A stretch of DNA of 61,486 nt, from the NCBI GenBank assembly GCA_903895855.1, contig CAITVN010000175.1, positions 1 to 61,486 on the forward strand. The letters run 5' to 3'. Origin of the DNA: Oligoflexia bacterium. GTDB taxonomy: Bacteria > Bdellovibrionota > UBA1018. The translations under genes and the position numbers were made by a program. Below, piece after piece: positions 9,901 through 17,558 of the stretch. The notes beneath the pieces were generated by a model. That model had not been told where the DNA came from, did no database searches, and worked only from the letters and a program-made list of their open reading frames with translations. Position 1 is the first letter of the stretch, and every line of letters starts with the position of its first letter.

Positions 9901-10001
9901 AGATTCACCGCCAAGACTGAAGGGCCCGTGGTTAAACCAAGCACGGTGAACCATAGCCACGCAGTTCGCAAAAATTTTAAATTGAAATACCCCAAATTCA
10001 C
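6999..10001 (-). CDS. Large exported Cys-containing protein of unknown function (1000 aa)
   Basis: The N-terminus has a hydrophobic signal segment ending near PSVLA (about residue 31). The first ~140 mature residues contain many cysteines (ACPVG, AQCQTL, NCSADQKQRC, PPCPV, VQCQN, GVCA, TQCR), probably forming disulphides in the periplasm or outside the cell. The last ~200 residues are rich in Gly and alternating hydrophobic residues, suggesting beta-sheet. No known family is recognised. Its downstream partner is the vitellogenin-like helical protein; bacterial lipid-carrier proteins also combine a helical and a large beta-sheet part, so the pair could handle lipid (inference). Confidence 0.7.
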   Translation of the reverse strand: MNLGYFNLKFLRTAWLWFTVLGLTTGPSVLAVNLAAPVQPVSSANLQANACPVGIAVTLSLAQCQTLNYSNCSADQKQRCDGLLLAERLKAQQAAANPLPPCPVAQGSVPTVVQCQNRYLKTPGVCAAVVLTQCRTLLENEFTRAQQGMPVTAVISPAAWTTEQTLGVTEARSRPGTPDFNSYASVQRWSLESLAAGRPFSGQIETLRSSWEANGNRVDSCWEYAFESNYSVSRALDIFARSGNDPEKVYELAYVPGGVATDSLSRGETQLQVRSRNGSLRDIQGALSNKTSYSLGFNSVTSEFIGANISHRNSYQDAVYLAPVLLMFVDRAGGGVPALPAERFNSIVIHQSFLNEPDLAWHREMPRVFDTIVRHKPVKMQDGSRKLNGYLDEELNENYHDQQVFSTLLERFISKSGHSRYFFSESLVERAVPIRLRDPATRVERNQAVQSLSVSFQVSQVGQAAQGADSSVVPAYYLYEQNNYNSAAQVQQVAFNGFMSSNEPVDVELRGLLTDIVGRLVAAPSVCVVNPTGYNLCDWSKALFADRLKRVLTQADYTPSQFPLGASASTFKIKYPAAAEAEYLQCIRGLPNAFNTTTLNNPRAAAAAVRVPAFCAAGGQGVTPAGEVVPKFALPDDCSHIGGTWYQTPQFAQVDNNYTTSAERFRQGLMELEYYRNAKIVWEREQKTAKLRALDSSMIGSDGKFHLPEVTQGGAASLGDRDYAAIDYDYGFSWRLKGGSQSSACQFSPSFETHARSSVYLLGGRSDIVDFRLAIDEKSAESHGEILGEELFAAQAKGVVGSAQPINVVATGSRHRDIDVSQTILIGPVPVSLRLGVTGTVALTGSMTIVAGVPANRDACTVDKMKSSLQGAVGSRMNLEAFASAGVGVDFFGAGAEAGVRGDLTLIDVAPTAGIRSSIGLAAGDVDVANAILQVDNNYRIPFQSMNGKISAYLRISYIVDSKTWRKKLVGWDGYSCRPGWSTKLSRLPIEDLRGALEGL

Positions 10002-10125
10002 TCAGTGACTCCCCGCTAACCCTAAGTTTAAGGGTGACGAATCCAATGCACAAGATGGGTCGCCGAAGACATGGTCAGCAACACGGCAAGTGTAAGCATT
10101 CGACCTACAGTCACTGTCAAACTTC

Positions 10126-10173
10126 AAAAAAACGCCAAAGAGACGACTAGCTTCTTCGCCGGTCGTCTCTTTG
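10126..10173 (-). terminator. Rho-independent terminator after the DUF4360 gene
   Basis: Minus-strand RNA forms a perfect 12-bp stem (CAAAGAGACGAC at 10162-10173 pairing with GTCGTCTCTTTG at 10136-10147) with a 14-nt loop, followed by GCG and seven T residues (10126-10132). It lies about 57 bp past the stop of the exported DUF4360-like gene and isolates it from the 1000-residue protein gene. Confidence 0.88.
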
Positions 10174-10229
10174 ATGAGGTCCCTTCATACTAGGCACCCT
10201 TTTTGGTAACTGTCATCAAGTACAACGCT

Positions 10230-10820
10230 TCATGTACAACGTTTCCATTGAAGGCGATAAATGATGCCAGCATTGATGTCTTCAGAGTCAATCGTGGCCA
10301 TAGCTGACCGATTATATGAAGTTCGTAGGCTGATGCTTGAGTTTGTGCGCAAATTCACATCAGCCCCACAAGCAGACCAGACCATTGCTGATACTAACAG
10401 ACGATTGCCAACGGTATAATCTTCGTCAAGAACTCCGTAGAAATTTCTCGAGTACCTAGGACCTTGCTGACCAGCAAAAAAGTACTCAACATTGAATTGA
10501 GACGAAGCCTGTGACGGAAGAAAATTGTATCCTCGAAAGTCGACTTGCAAAACCGAAACACTGTACCCTTGGGGTACATGCACAGGGATCGCAATATTAC
10601 AGCTCTTTCGATCAATCGTTTTGCCGGTCATGCCCCCGACTTCAGCTTGATATTGGTCAAATAAAATACTGAGCGTCTGAGCATCTGGACTTAAGGTGAC
10701 CGAAGCGCTTCCGGCCGGGCAGCCCGTGCCGCCATAACCTGGCATCCCTAACCGAATATCATCGGCATAAATCACCGGCGCGAGCAAGAGCGCCGAAAAC
10801 AACAATAATTGCTTTTTCAT
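10230..10820 (-). CDS. Exported DUF4360-like protein
   Basis: A 196-residue secreted protein. MKKQLLLFSALLLAPVIYA is a typical signal peptide cleaved before DDIRLG. The mature part has the order seen in DUF4360 proteins: a G-x-GCPAGSASVTLS start, a ILFDQYQAEVG segment, a lone Cys (RKSC) and a QVDFRGYNFLP strand, with a closing Cys at the C-terminus. DUF4360 proteins occur as small secreted proteins in fungi and bacteria with no established activity. ATG 10820 has AAGGA nine bases upstream; the open frame to 11105 overlaps the neighbouring gene and is not used. Confidence 0.8.
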   Translation of the reverse strand: MKKQLLLFSALLLAPVIYADDIRLGMPGYGGTGCPAGSASVTLSPDAQTLSILFDQYQAEVGGMTGKTIDRKSCNIAIPVHVPQGYSVSVLQVDFRGYNFLPSQASSQFNVEYFFAGQQGPRYSRNFYGVLDEDYTVGNRLLVSAMVWSACGADVNLRTNSSISLRTSYNRSAMATIDSEDINAGIIYRLQWKRCT

Positions 10821-11010
10821 AGATAAGTTCCTTCTTTGGTTTTCGCGATAATTACGAAAAATAGTTTTTCGCACTTCGATGTTATCGCAAGGGTCATACC
10901 AAAGAGAGTAACCGCCACTAGAGCTCCGACCAAAGGTTGCGGCGAGAACCTGCGGCCCAATTCGCGCCCAACTTGTCAAAATTAAGTGGAGTTTTTGCTC
11001 ACGATGCGGC

Positions 11011-14000
11011 CTAAAACTGATTCTCTGCCATGACAAAAGCTTTGTCGATTTTGGCGCAAACCATTTTGTCGTAATCGACGTTGCCCGATGCCGTATATGC
11101 AACACTGATTTCAGTTTGAGACTGATTCTGCCTACGATTCAGACTGATTGAACACTGTTTCGGATTACAACCACAAAACCAGTTCTTAAATTTTTCTTGA
11201 GCATTACTGGCAATCTCATCTTGAGTTGCCTTGGGGTTTGTCAGTCTATATTCTTGCTCAATTAAACGAGTGAGGTGAGCTGCATAGACCTCTTCGCCCG
11301 GAAACAAGCGCCAAAATCTAGCTAATCGTTGGGTCATGTACAAAACATCGGCCTCACTGTAGCCTCTATCTATTAAAACCCCCATGAGTTCGTTGAGGTT
11401 CATAGAGCCCAAATCTTTAAAAGTCATCGAGTTTCCATCAAGGCTGACTAGCTTACCCTCCAATTTTGGCATGAGAGCGTCAGCCTGCACCAGCGAAGTT
11501 GGCTTCGCCTTGAGGCTCGCTAGAGTCACCGACGCCTCTGACCCCTCACCAGCTGCACGTGTTAAATCGCTCAGCACAGTTAGCTGATACCTTTCTAAAG
11601 ATTTTTTGAGCAACTGCGCAGCGATGAGATCGCGAGCGGCAGTTTTGTCACCCGATTTTGCTTTAATCTCTAATTCACCAACGACAGTTGCCCACTCAGC
11701 ATCACCAAAATTCACCAGTTTAAAAGCATCTGAAAGCTCACGTTTGACGTTGCCCGCGCGAGCTTGTGCGGCCTCAAGTTTAGGCTTTAGCACAACGATT
11801 TCAGCTCTTAGCATTGTGCGTTTTTTTCCGTTTCGCTCAGTCATTAATTGATTCGATTTAGCTAAGAATTCTATTCGTAACGATTCAGCCTGACTCACAG
11901 TCTTAGGTAATGCGGTCAACAACTGATCGATACGGGTAGACTTGATTTGCTGAGTATCATTGCCAGACGTCATCAACTTTCCTGAAAAGTGCATCACTAA
12001 GTACGATTTCATCACATCAGAAAGCCCTTCAAAGGTTTCAAGCGAGTCAATTGCCAAATTTGCGTTGTTCATGGCTTGTTCGTGACCTGCGCCATTAGCA
12101 ATGGCATTGATGTAGGCACTCACCGGGGTCATGACTAACGTATTGAAAGTCATGTCAACTGCAAATCGAGTGATGCCCGACCGAATTCCGCCCGAGAAAA
12201 GATTAAAAGAACCAGCTAAGCCTCCGGTCACGCCGGCCGAAAGCACATCTCTCGCATTGAATTTTCCGTTTCGAAGAAATACCTGCACAGCAACATCACT
12301 GCTTGCACCCATGAGTGCGCCCGAAAGCGCCAGCACTAGGCGGGGGTGAGCCTTCGCCCATCCAGCAATTGCCGTTCGCACTGTCCCAGCACTCGATGCC
12401 AACTCGCCAGAAAACCCAAGTTTCGCCAAGGCAAACTCTTGAATGGGCAAGAGCACGACAAAAGTTCCCAGCTCTTTAGCCGCCTGAGCTTCAGTCTCAG
12501 CGCGTATGAGCTCATAGCTAGTATTGAGAAAACCAACCGAATCTAGTGCAGTTTGTGCTGCTAACTCAATCGAATCGCCTGCGACCCCAAGGTGATTTTT
12601 CTGATCTCGTTGTTTTTCGATTGTCTCGATTCGACTCTTCCACTCAGCTATACGCGCAAACAATTTTGCCGCCGTAGGACTCGAGGGCGCCGACTCGTAG
12701 GCTCGCTTAGCGGCAGCCATTTCATCGTCGTTCATATTGGCGTTTCGTGTGTCATGAGTGGCCATTTTGACGAGCTCTTCAGCACGCATGACGACTAGGC
12801 GAAGCTGGGCAGCCGCTTCAGAAACAGCGGCGACCTTTCGTCGCTCTAAGTCTGCATAGGTCTGTTCGACAAAGCCGGCCGGACACGCCCCCCGAACCAA
12901 ATAGGCGTCTGCAGAACCTAGATTCTTATCTCGGGCCAATTTCGACCACGCAGTCACCGACGATTGATTAAACTCTTTTTCTCGCGCTACCGTCTGCTCT
13001 GAATGAGAAATGGCTAGCGACTGACAAATCGGTTGGGCGACATAATCTGCTCCAAAAACCCTTTGACTGAGCAGTCTTTTTGCAGCCGGGCTCAGGGTTC
13101 TACGCAGTTCAGCGAGAATAGCCGATTTCGAAGCCGGCTTGATCTCAAAGGTTGAGTCAGAAAGCGAATACGCGATCTGATCAAGCTCTGTATCGTTAGT
13201 GCTGCTGAGAACCTCTGCTTTTACCGCATTAACCGCATTAACCGCATTGACCGCGTTTTGTCGCTGATTAGCCAGAACGAATGACTCTATTTTTACTGCG
13301 AGTTCTTTGACTGATTCTACCTTCAACACCTTTACCCAATCCGTGTATCTTTGAAGCACACGCACCACTTCGGCGTCCATTTCTTGAAGTGTCTTGATTC
13401 GATCTTTCGAATTTTTGTAAATCGCCACCTTTTCACCAATGACATCTGGCGGCTCACACTGATCACTAAAAGCACTCGAGGCAAACGCTCGTTCACCTTT
13501 CTGGCCAAAGGCAGCCGCCCGCCAAGCGATTTGAGCCCACTGCTCAAAAGTGGGTTCGTTAGCAAATCTCGAAAGCGCAGCCACATAAGGTCTAACCGGC
13601 CCCAATGCATAACCGCCGGCCGGCAAACTCACAAATGTATAGGGTGACACCTCTGCCGTTACTGCAGATGGCGAGTAGCCTCCCGTTTTCGGGTTTAAGA
13701 CCAGCCAACCACAAGATAGCGCCGTGTAGCGCGAAATCACGCCTGCGGTACCTCCGGCTTGGTTACCACTTTTCGTGAGTGGCTCATAAAACTTTTTTAG
13801 CGCAACACTGAGAAGCTCTGATTGAGTGATGCCTATCTTCTCGTGCGTATCAGGAATAGTCACCAAACAACGAAAGGGTTTTTTCTTAAACTGACTGAGA
13901 CAATCTTTTGCGGTTGAAAAGGTTAACCAAGAATACACGTCTTGGGTGTTGCCAGTATCAAGAACCAGCGATTGACCGACAGTCGAATCCTGCCCGCACT

Positions 14001-14232
14001 GCGCGCCCTCGGCGCAAGACATGATCACATCAGAGCTCACGCTCGCCGTCGAGAACTGATCTCGACTCACCGGATTTCGCCCCTTCTTCTTACTCGCTGG
14101 TTTTCGCAATAGTTTAGCCGGCTGAGACCCCAAGGCATCATTGAAATTTACGGTGAAGTTTTCAGTAAAGTTTACCGTCATCGAATCTAAGACAAATGCA
14201 ACAAGCACTAGTGTGAAAATAGCCATGCTCAC
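11011..14232 (-). CDS. Large protein of unknown function with N-terminal hydrophobic segment (1073 aa)
   Basis: A hydrophobic stretch at residues 3-15 (AIFTLVLVAFVLD) may be a signal or anchor. A Lys/Arg-rich segment follows, then a Cys-bearing region (about 70-280), a long charged helical region with a 9-bp DNA repeat encoding NAV four times (about residue 325-337), and a middle section of Gly/Ala-rich hydrophobic helices (about 640-720). A second helical region and a short Cys-rich tail (NWFCGCNPKQC) end the protein. No family is recognised. The mix resembles large exported effectors or envelope proteins, but this is a guess. GTG 14232 or ATG 14226 are equally possible starts. Confidence 0.65.
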   Translation of the reverse strand: MSMAIFTLVLVAFVLDSMTVNFTENFTVNFNDALGSQPAKLLRKPASKKKGRNPVSRDQFSTASVSSDVIMSCAEGAQCGQDSTVGQSLVLDTGNTQDVYSWLTFSTAKDCLSQFKKKPFRCLVTIPDTHEKIGITQSELLSVALKKFYEPLTKSGNQAGGTAGVISRYTALSCGWLVLNPKTGGYSPSAVTAEVSPYTFVSLPAGGYALGPVRPYVAALSRFANEPTFEQWAQIAWRAAAFGQKGERAFASSAFSDQCEPPDVIGEKVAIYKNSKDRIKTLQEMDAEVVRVLQRYTDWVKVLKVESVKELAVKIESFVLANQRQNAVNAVNAVNAVKAEVLSSTNDTELDQIAYSLSDSTFEIKPASKSAILAELRRTLSPAAKRLLSQRVFGADYVAQPICQSLAISHSEQTVAREKEFNQSSVTAWSKLARDKNLGSADAYLVRGACPAGFVEQTYADLERRKVAAVSEAAAQLRLVVMRAEELVKMATHDTRNANMNDDEMAAAKRAYESAPSSPTAAKLFARIAEWKSRIETIEKQRDQKNHLGVAGDSIELAAQTALDSVGFLNTSYELIRAETEAQAAKELGTFVVLLPIQEFALAKLGFSGELASSAGTVRTAIAGWAKAHPRLVLALSGALMGASSDVAVQVFLRNGKFNARDVLSAGVTGGLAGSFNLFSGGIRSGITRFAVDMTFNTLVMTPVSAYINAIANGAGHEQAMNNANLAIDSLETFEGLSDVMKSYLVMHFSGKLMTSGNDTQQIKSTRIDQLLTALPKTVSQAESLRIEFLAKSNQLMTERNGKKRTMLRAEIVVLKPKLEAAQARAGNVKRELSDAFKLVNFGDAEWATVVGELEIKAKSGDKTAARDLIAAQLLKKSLERYQLTVLSDLTRAAGEGSEASVTLASLKAKPTSLVQADALMPKLEGKLVSLDGNSMTFKDLGSMNLNELMGVLIDRGYSEADVLYMTQRLARFWRLFPGEEVYAAHLTRLIEQEYRLTNPKATQDEIASNAQEKFKNWFCGCNPKQCSISLNRRQNQSQTEISVAYTASGNVDYDKMVCAKIDKAFVMAENQF
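13222..13257. repeat. Four 9-bp tandem units inside the 1073-aa gene
   Basis: Units at 13222, 13231, 13240 and 13249 read (t/a/g)accgc(a/g)tt on the plus strand and encode Asn-Ala-Val four times on the minus strand. The two central units are identical. In-frame copy-number change would only lengthen or shorten a helical segment. Confidence 0.85.
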
Positions 14233-14296
14233 TTTTCGTCATTAATTAAATTAAACTAAATTAAACTTAAACGCTGTGTGTGTCGATACGACCGGT

Positions 14297-15322
14297 ATGA
14301 ACTTTCGGGTTTTAGCCATTGTGCTGGTGTTGCTTGGACCCTCAGTCGAGGTGCAAGCAGGGCTGAGTGTTTCTGAGCAACTCAGGCAATGTTGCTCTCT
14401 TGCCAGCCGAGTGTTCGATTCGAGTTGTCGATTGGCTTCACGCACATTTGCAAAAGTCAATTCTGCGGTAGATCCTTATGGGCCTCTGCCTATTGAGGTT
14501 CAAAAAACGGTGAACGCTGTCGAAACCGGAGACTACCGCAAACACCTGGGGCCCGATGCGAGCATTGATCAGGCGATTGAGACCTTTGCAAACTATTTAT
14601 CAGAAAAACAACCCACGCTGCCAAACGAGCTCATGATGAGGGCCATCGACATTGTTGCTGGTGTCGTGGGGCTTGGTGTGTCAACGCCGGTGGTTCTGGG
14701 AGCCGGGATTGCCATTCTGATTGAAGATGGACACGACCCTCGGTTTTTTCAGACCCGACTGACCAAAGATGCGCCCAATGGTGAGTCGGTCACCTTTGAA
14801 ATATACAAACTGAGGTCGATGAGTATTGACGCCGAAAGTGCGCAGAATGGTGGAGCGCAGTTTGCCCGGGCCGGAGATTCGCGAGTGACCCGTGTCGGCC
14901 GAATGATTCGTGCGACCCGCATTGATGAATTGCTACAATTTATCAACATGATCAAAGGCGACATGAGTCTGATCGGTCCGAGGCCTGAGCGCCCTGTTTT
15001 GGCTGAGAAGATCATGAAGGCGTTGCCTCACTTCAAACTTCGAACCAAGGTCAAGGCTGGGGTTACCGGTATTTCGGCCTCAAAATTTGACCCCATCGGA
15101 GCCCCCCGACCGGGCGATCCTTTATTTGAACTGGTCAAAGATGAGAAGTTCTACACTCCTTTAAAAGAGGTACCTAATGGCGCTGAGCATGCCAAATTAA
15201 AACTGCTTGGAGACCTACTTTGGATGGTAAAACTCACCCAGTCACCTCAGAATATTGCCATCTTGGTGGTCAAAACCTCGGCAAAAACAGCCGATACTAT
15301 GCTAAAAAAAGTGGGATATTGA
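14297..15322 (+). CDS. Bacterial sugar transferase (polyprenyl-phosphate sugar phosphotransferase domain) with signal-peptide-like N-terminus
   Basis: The C-terminal ~200 residues match the PglC/WcaJ catalytic domain (PF02397): a re-entrant hydrophobic helix after MRAIDIVAG, the YKLRSM motif, then VGRMIRATRIDELLQFINMIKGDMSLIGPRPE with the Asp-Glu catalytic pair. Such enzymes load a sugar-1-phosphate onto undecaprenyl phosphate to begin glycan synthesis. Unusually, ATG 14297 opens with MNFRVLAIVLVLLGPSVEVQA, which looks like a cleavable signal peptide, and about 100 residues with several Cys precede the domain. A GTG at 14276 is also in frame. No other glycan genes are nearby; it lies between unknown exported-protein genes. 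Confidence 0.85.
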   Translation: MNFRVLAIVLVLLGPSVEVQAGLSVSEQLRQCCSLASRVFDSSCRLASRTFAKVNSAVDPYGPLPIEVQKTVNAVETGDYRKHLGPDASIDQAIETFANYLSEKQPTLPNELMMRAIDIVAGVVGLGVSTPVVLGAGIAILIEDGHDPRFFQTRLTKDAPNGESVTFEIYKLRSMSIDAESAQNGGAQFARAGDSRVTRVGRMIRATRIDELLQFINMIKGDMSLIGPRPERPVLAEKIMKALPHFKLRTKVKAGVTGISASKFDPIGAPRPGDPLFELVKDEKFYTPLKEVPNGAEHAKLKLLGDLLWMVKLTQSPQNIAILVVKTSAKTADTMLKKVGY

Positions 15323-15343
15323 GCTAAGTGCCTAATCTGAAAA

Positions 15344-17218
15344 TTACTTACAGCCCCGCTCTCCGCGAGGTTTGAGGTTCATCTCAATGGCAGTCTGCTT
15401 AACCGTGAGCACATTAGAAGTTTTGTCCCACGTACACATGTCGTAGCAGCCAACCTTAGATAAACCATTACACTGCCACTTTGCAGGGTCTGGTTTTGAA
15501 TTCACTTGAGAAGGTATGACCAGTTCCCACCAATTGTCTTGGTGAACGGGTTTAGAGGTAGCTGGGTCAACGTAATCAAATCCTTCAGAGCCAATACAAA
15601 GATTGCAAGGATACTCAACCGGCTCAAGCAATTGAGAAACATCACCCGGCGTGTAAGCCGGATCAGCGGGCATCGCACCAGGTTCGGTCGGGCCAGCAAA
15701 ACAAGCCTTGATGTGATCTTCGCCTTTAACCGGCGTTGAGTTCAAAGGTTTGTAGATGGTGTACAACGATTTTTGCGCAATGACCTTACTCATTTGAGTA
15801 TACGCCAGAGCGCTTTTCGCAGCCGCCTTCGTATCAGAATTCACACTCTCGGCCACGGTCGTACGCGGATGCAAGTCAATCAAGGTTTTGTGCAAATGAA
15901 AGAAACCCGCATCGATATCAAGCGCAATTTTCAAATTCACCCCGGCATCTAAAGCAAAACGCGAAGCCGCCGATGACCCACCGTAGAGGCCCAAACCTCG
16001 GTAATTATCAAAATTCAACACACTGGCGCTGTAGCCTTTCCATTGCGAAATCTCATCATTCCAAAGATTGAATTGACTCGTGAATCCGGCATCAAACGTA
16101 GGCGTGACGAAAATGTTGAAGTCAAAACTGATAAATCCATTGCTGGTGATGAAGCTCGGAAGCAACCCAGTCGGTGAATAAACGATCGGAGCACTCGCGC
16201 CCATATAACCGTTCGGAGTCTTCTCGGCCTTGCTTCTGGCTTGCTTAATGTCAGCATCAGGGCGCACGGCAAATTCTTGTCCAGCCGGTGCGGTCCAATA
16301 CGAAGTCTTCGGATTCGGGTCTCTTGAGCCCAACCCCACTTGACTGATCCAACCTTGGGCATACTTAGTCGGCACCACGGTTTGAGTGCGATTGAGTCCA
16401 GGATTTCGACCATAAAGGTCTAACATATGCGCTTGCGCAAACTCAGGAATCAACGATTTCGAGTTGCCTTCAAATGGAGCAGCAGCCCAGCCCGCGGCCT
16501 TGCCAAATCTAAACTCAGGCTGAACCGAAACGGGGCCGTAAGGAGTCACCACAATCATCGCAGGCAATTTGACTTGCAGGCCCTGAAGCAAACCTTCAGT
16601 GTCTAACTGAAGCGCCTCATTGGTGTAGACTTCGTAATTACCCGCATAAACGCCTGTGCCTTTTACCGATGAACTCACGGCGCTAAACTTAAATTTTTGC
16701 GTAAACAAATCGGCACACCCTACCACTGGCATACAAGCCTTAGCGTGATGGTAACCTTCAACTACTTTAGTGACAGGATCAAACGACAAAAAGCCCACAT
16801 CTTGATCTACCCAGATGTCGCCGAGTAGGGTTGACGTCTGTGCGTGTGAGGTCATCGGAGCAAATTTCAAATCGCGAAGCAAACACAGCGCCGCGTTTTC
16901 ATAGGCAAGACCCAATCCACCAAAACCATTCCAGCCTTTGATATTCGTCGGTGATGCTAACTCAATCGTCGAACCCGTAAAAATTTCGTTACTCGCAGTA
17001 AAACAAGAATTTCCGGTCGAAGTGCACAGATCAGTTCCGGTCACTTGCTTGATCTTGTCGCAAATAAACGTCATCGACGTGAACTTGCTCGAGTTGCAAT
17101 CAAAGGCCGCGCCCACTGCCGTGCCGTTGATATCGGCTCTCGCCACTGACCCAAGCCCCCCCAACGCGGCCAAACTCAATCCACCCAACACCCTAGCAAA
17201 CATACCCAACTTCACCAT
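15344..17218 (-). CDS. Exported Cys-containing protein of unknown function (624 aa)
   Basis: The start ATG 17218 has an AGGAG site 9 bases upstream. The first ~28 residues form a signal peptide (basic start, hydrophobic core, cleavage near SVARA). The mature protein has scattered Cys pairs, including FDCNSSK, FICDK, DLCTST, NLCIGSEG and a C-terminal cluster (WQCNGLSKVGCYDMCTW, ending ERGCK), suggesting disulphide-stabilised folding outside the cytoplasm. The middle third is rich in aromatic and Gly residues with beta character. No family is recognised. It converges on the sugar transferase gene with a 21-bp gap. Confidence 0.7.
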   Translation of the reverse strand: MVKLGMFARVLGGLSLAALGGLGSVARADINGTAVGAAFDCNSSKFTSMTFICDKIKQVTGTDLCTSTGNSCFTASNEIFTGSTIELASPTNIKGWNGFGGLGLAYENAALCLLRDLKFAPMTSHAQTSTLLGDIWVDQDVGFLSFDPVTKVVEGYHHAKACMPVVGCADLFTQKFKFSAVSSSVKGTGVYAGNYEVYTNEALQLDTEGLLQGLQVKLPAMIVVTPYGPVSVQPEFRFGKAAGWAAAPFEGNSKSLIPEFAQAHMLDLYGRNPGLNRTQTVVPTKYAQGWISQVGLGSRDPNPKTSYWTAPAGQEFAVRPDADIKQARSKAEKTPNGYMGASAPIVYSPTGLLPSFITSNGFISFDFNIFVTPTFDAGFTSQFNLWNDEISQWKGYSASVLNFDNYRGLGLYGGSSAASRFALDAGVNLKIALDIDAGFFHLHKTLIDLHPRTTVAESVNSDTKAAAKSALAYTQMSKVIAQKSLYTIYKPLNSTPVKGEDHIKACFAGPTEPGAMPADPAYTPGDVSQLLEPVEYPCNLCIGSEGFDYVDPATSKPVHQDNWWELVIPSQVNSKPDPAKWQCNGLSKVGCYDMCTWDKTSNVLTVKQTAIEMNLKPRGERGCK

Positions 17219-17558
17219 AAAGAATGCTCCTTCTGCTCGTGCCTCGCCATAACAGATTCAACGCGATTCAGAAAGAGTGTTTTTTCGCTGTTCTGCCGTT
17301 GATATTGAATTCTATCGTTAATTGAGGTTCTATTTTTTTCACCGATCAAATTTTTACAGCCGGTCACTTTCTTATTGACTGATTTCGAAGACACCTAGCA
17401 GCCATTCTAGGCTGATATTGGGTTCGTTTTGGCGTTTTTGAACTCCAGACGCATCGGTCGCTCCACGCGGCGGGATTGCGTGCGTCTGAAGGCTACTCAA
17501 AAACTAGAGTCACTCATCTCGAAAACCGTCATTAAAAAAGCTGTGCTATGAAACCTTC
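17219..17558. other. Divergent intergenic region with a large imperfect inverted repeat
   Basis: This 340-bp gap separates the divergently transcribed 624-residue protein and the HNH endonuclease and must hold both promoters. Two structures are visible: a small hairpin (CAGCC...GGCTG near 17400-17415) and a larger imperfect inverted repeat at 17435-17503. No open reading frame or RNA gene was recognised. Confidence 0.6.
17435..17503. repeat. Imperfect inverted repeat, ~20-bp arms
   Basis: The left arm 17435-17453 (TTTTTGAACTCCAGACGCA) pairs with the right arm 17481-17503, with a perfect AGACGCA/TGCGTCT core and a TTTTTGA/TCAAAAA outer part around a few unpaired bases. The 27-base loop is GC-rich. 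It is not followed by a T run in a position that would serve a known gene, so a MITE remnant or regulatory structure is as likely as a terminator. Confidence 0.55.

Noticed and set aside
10821..11105. Longer version of the DUF4360-like protein
   Set aside because: The extension overlaps the end of the 1073-residue gene and hides an obvious signal peptide with its own ribosome site.
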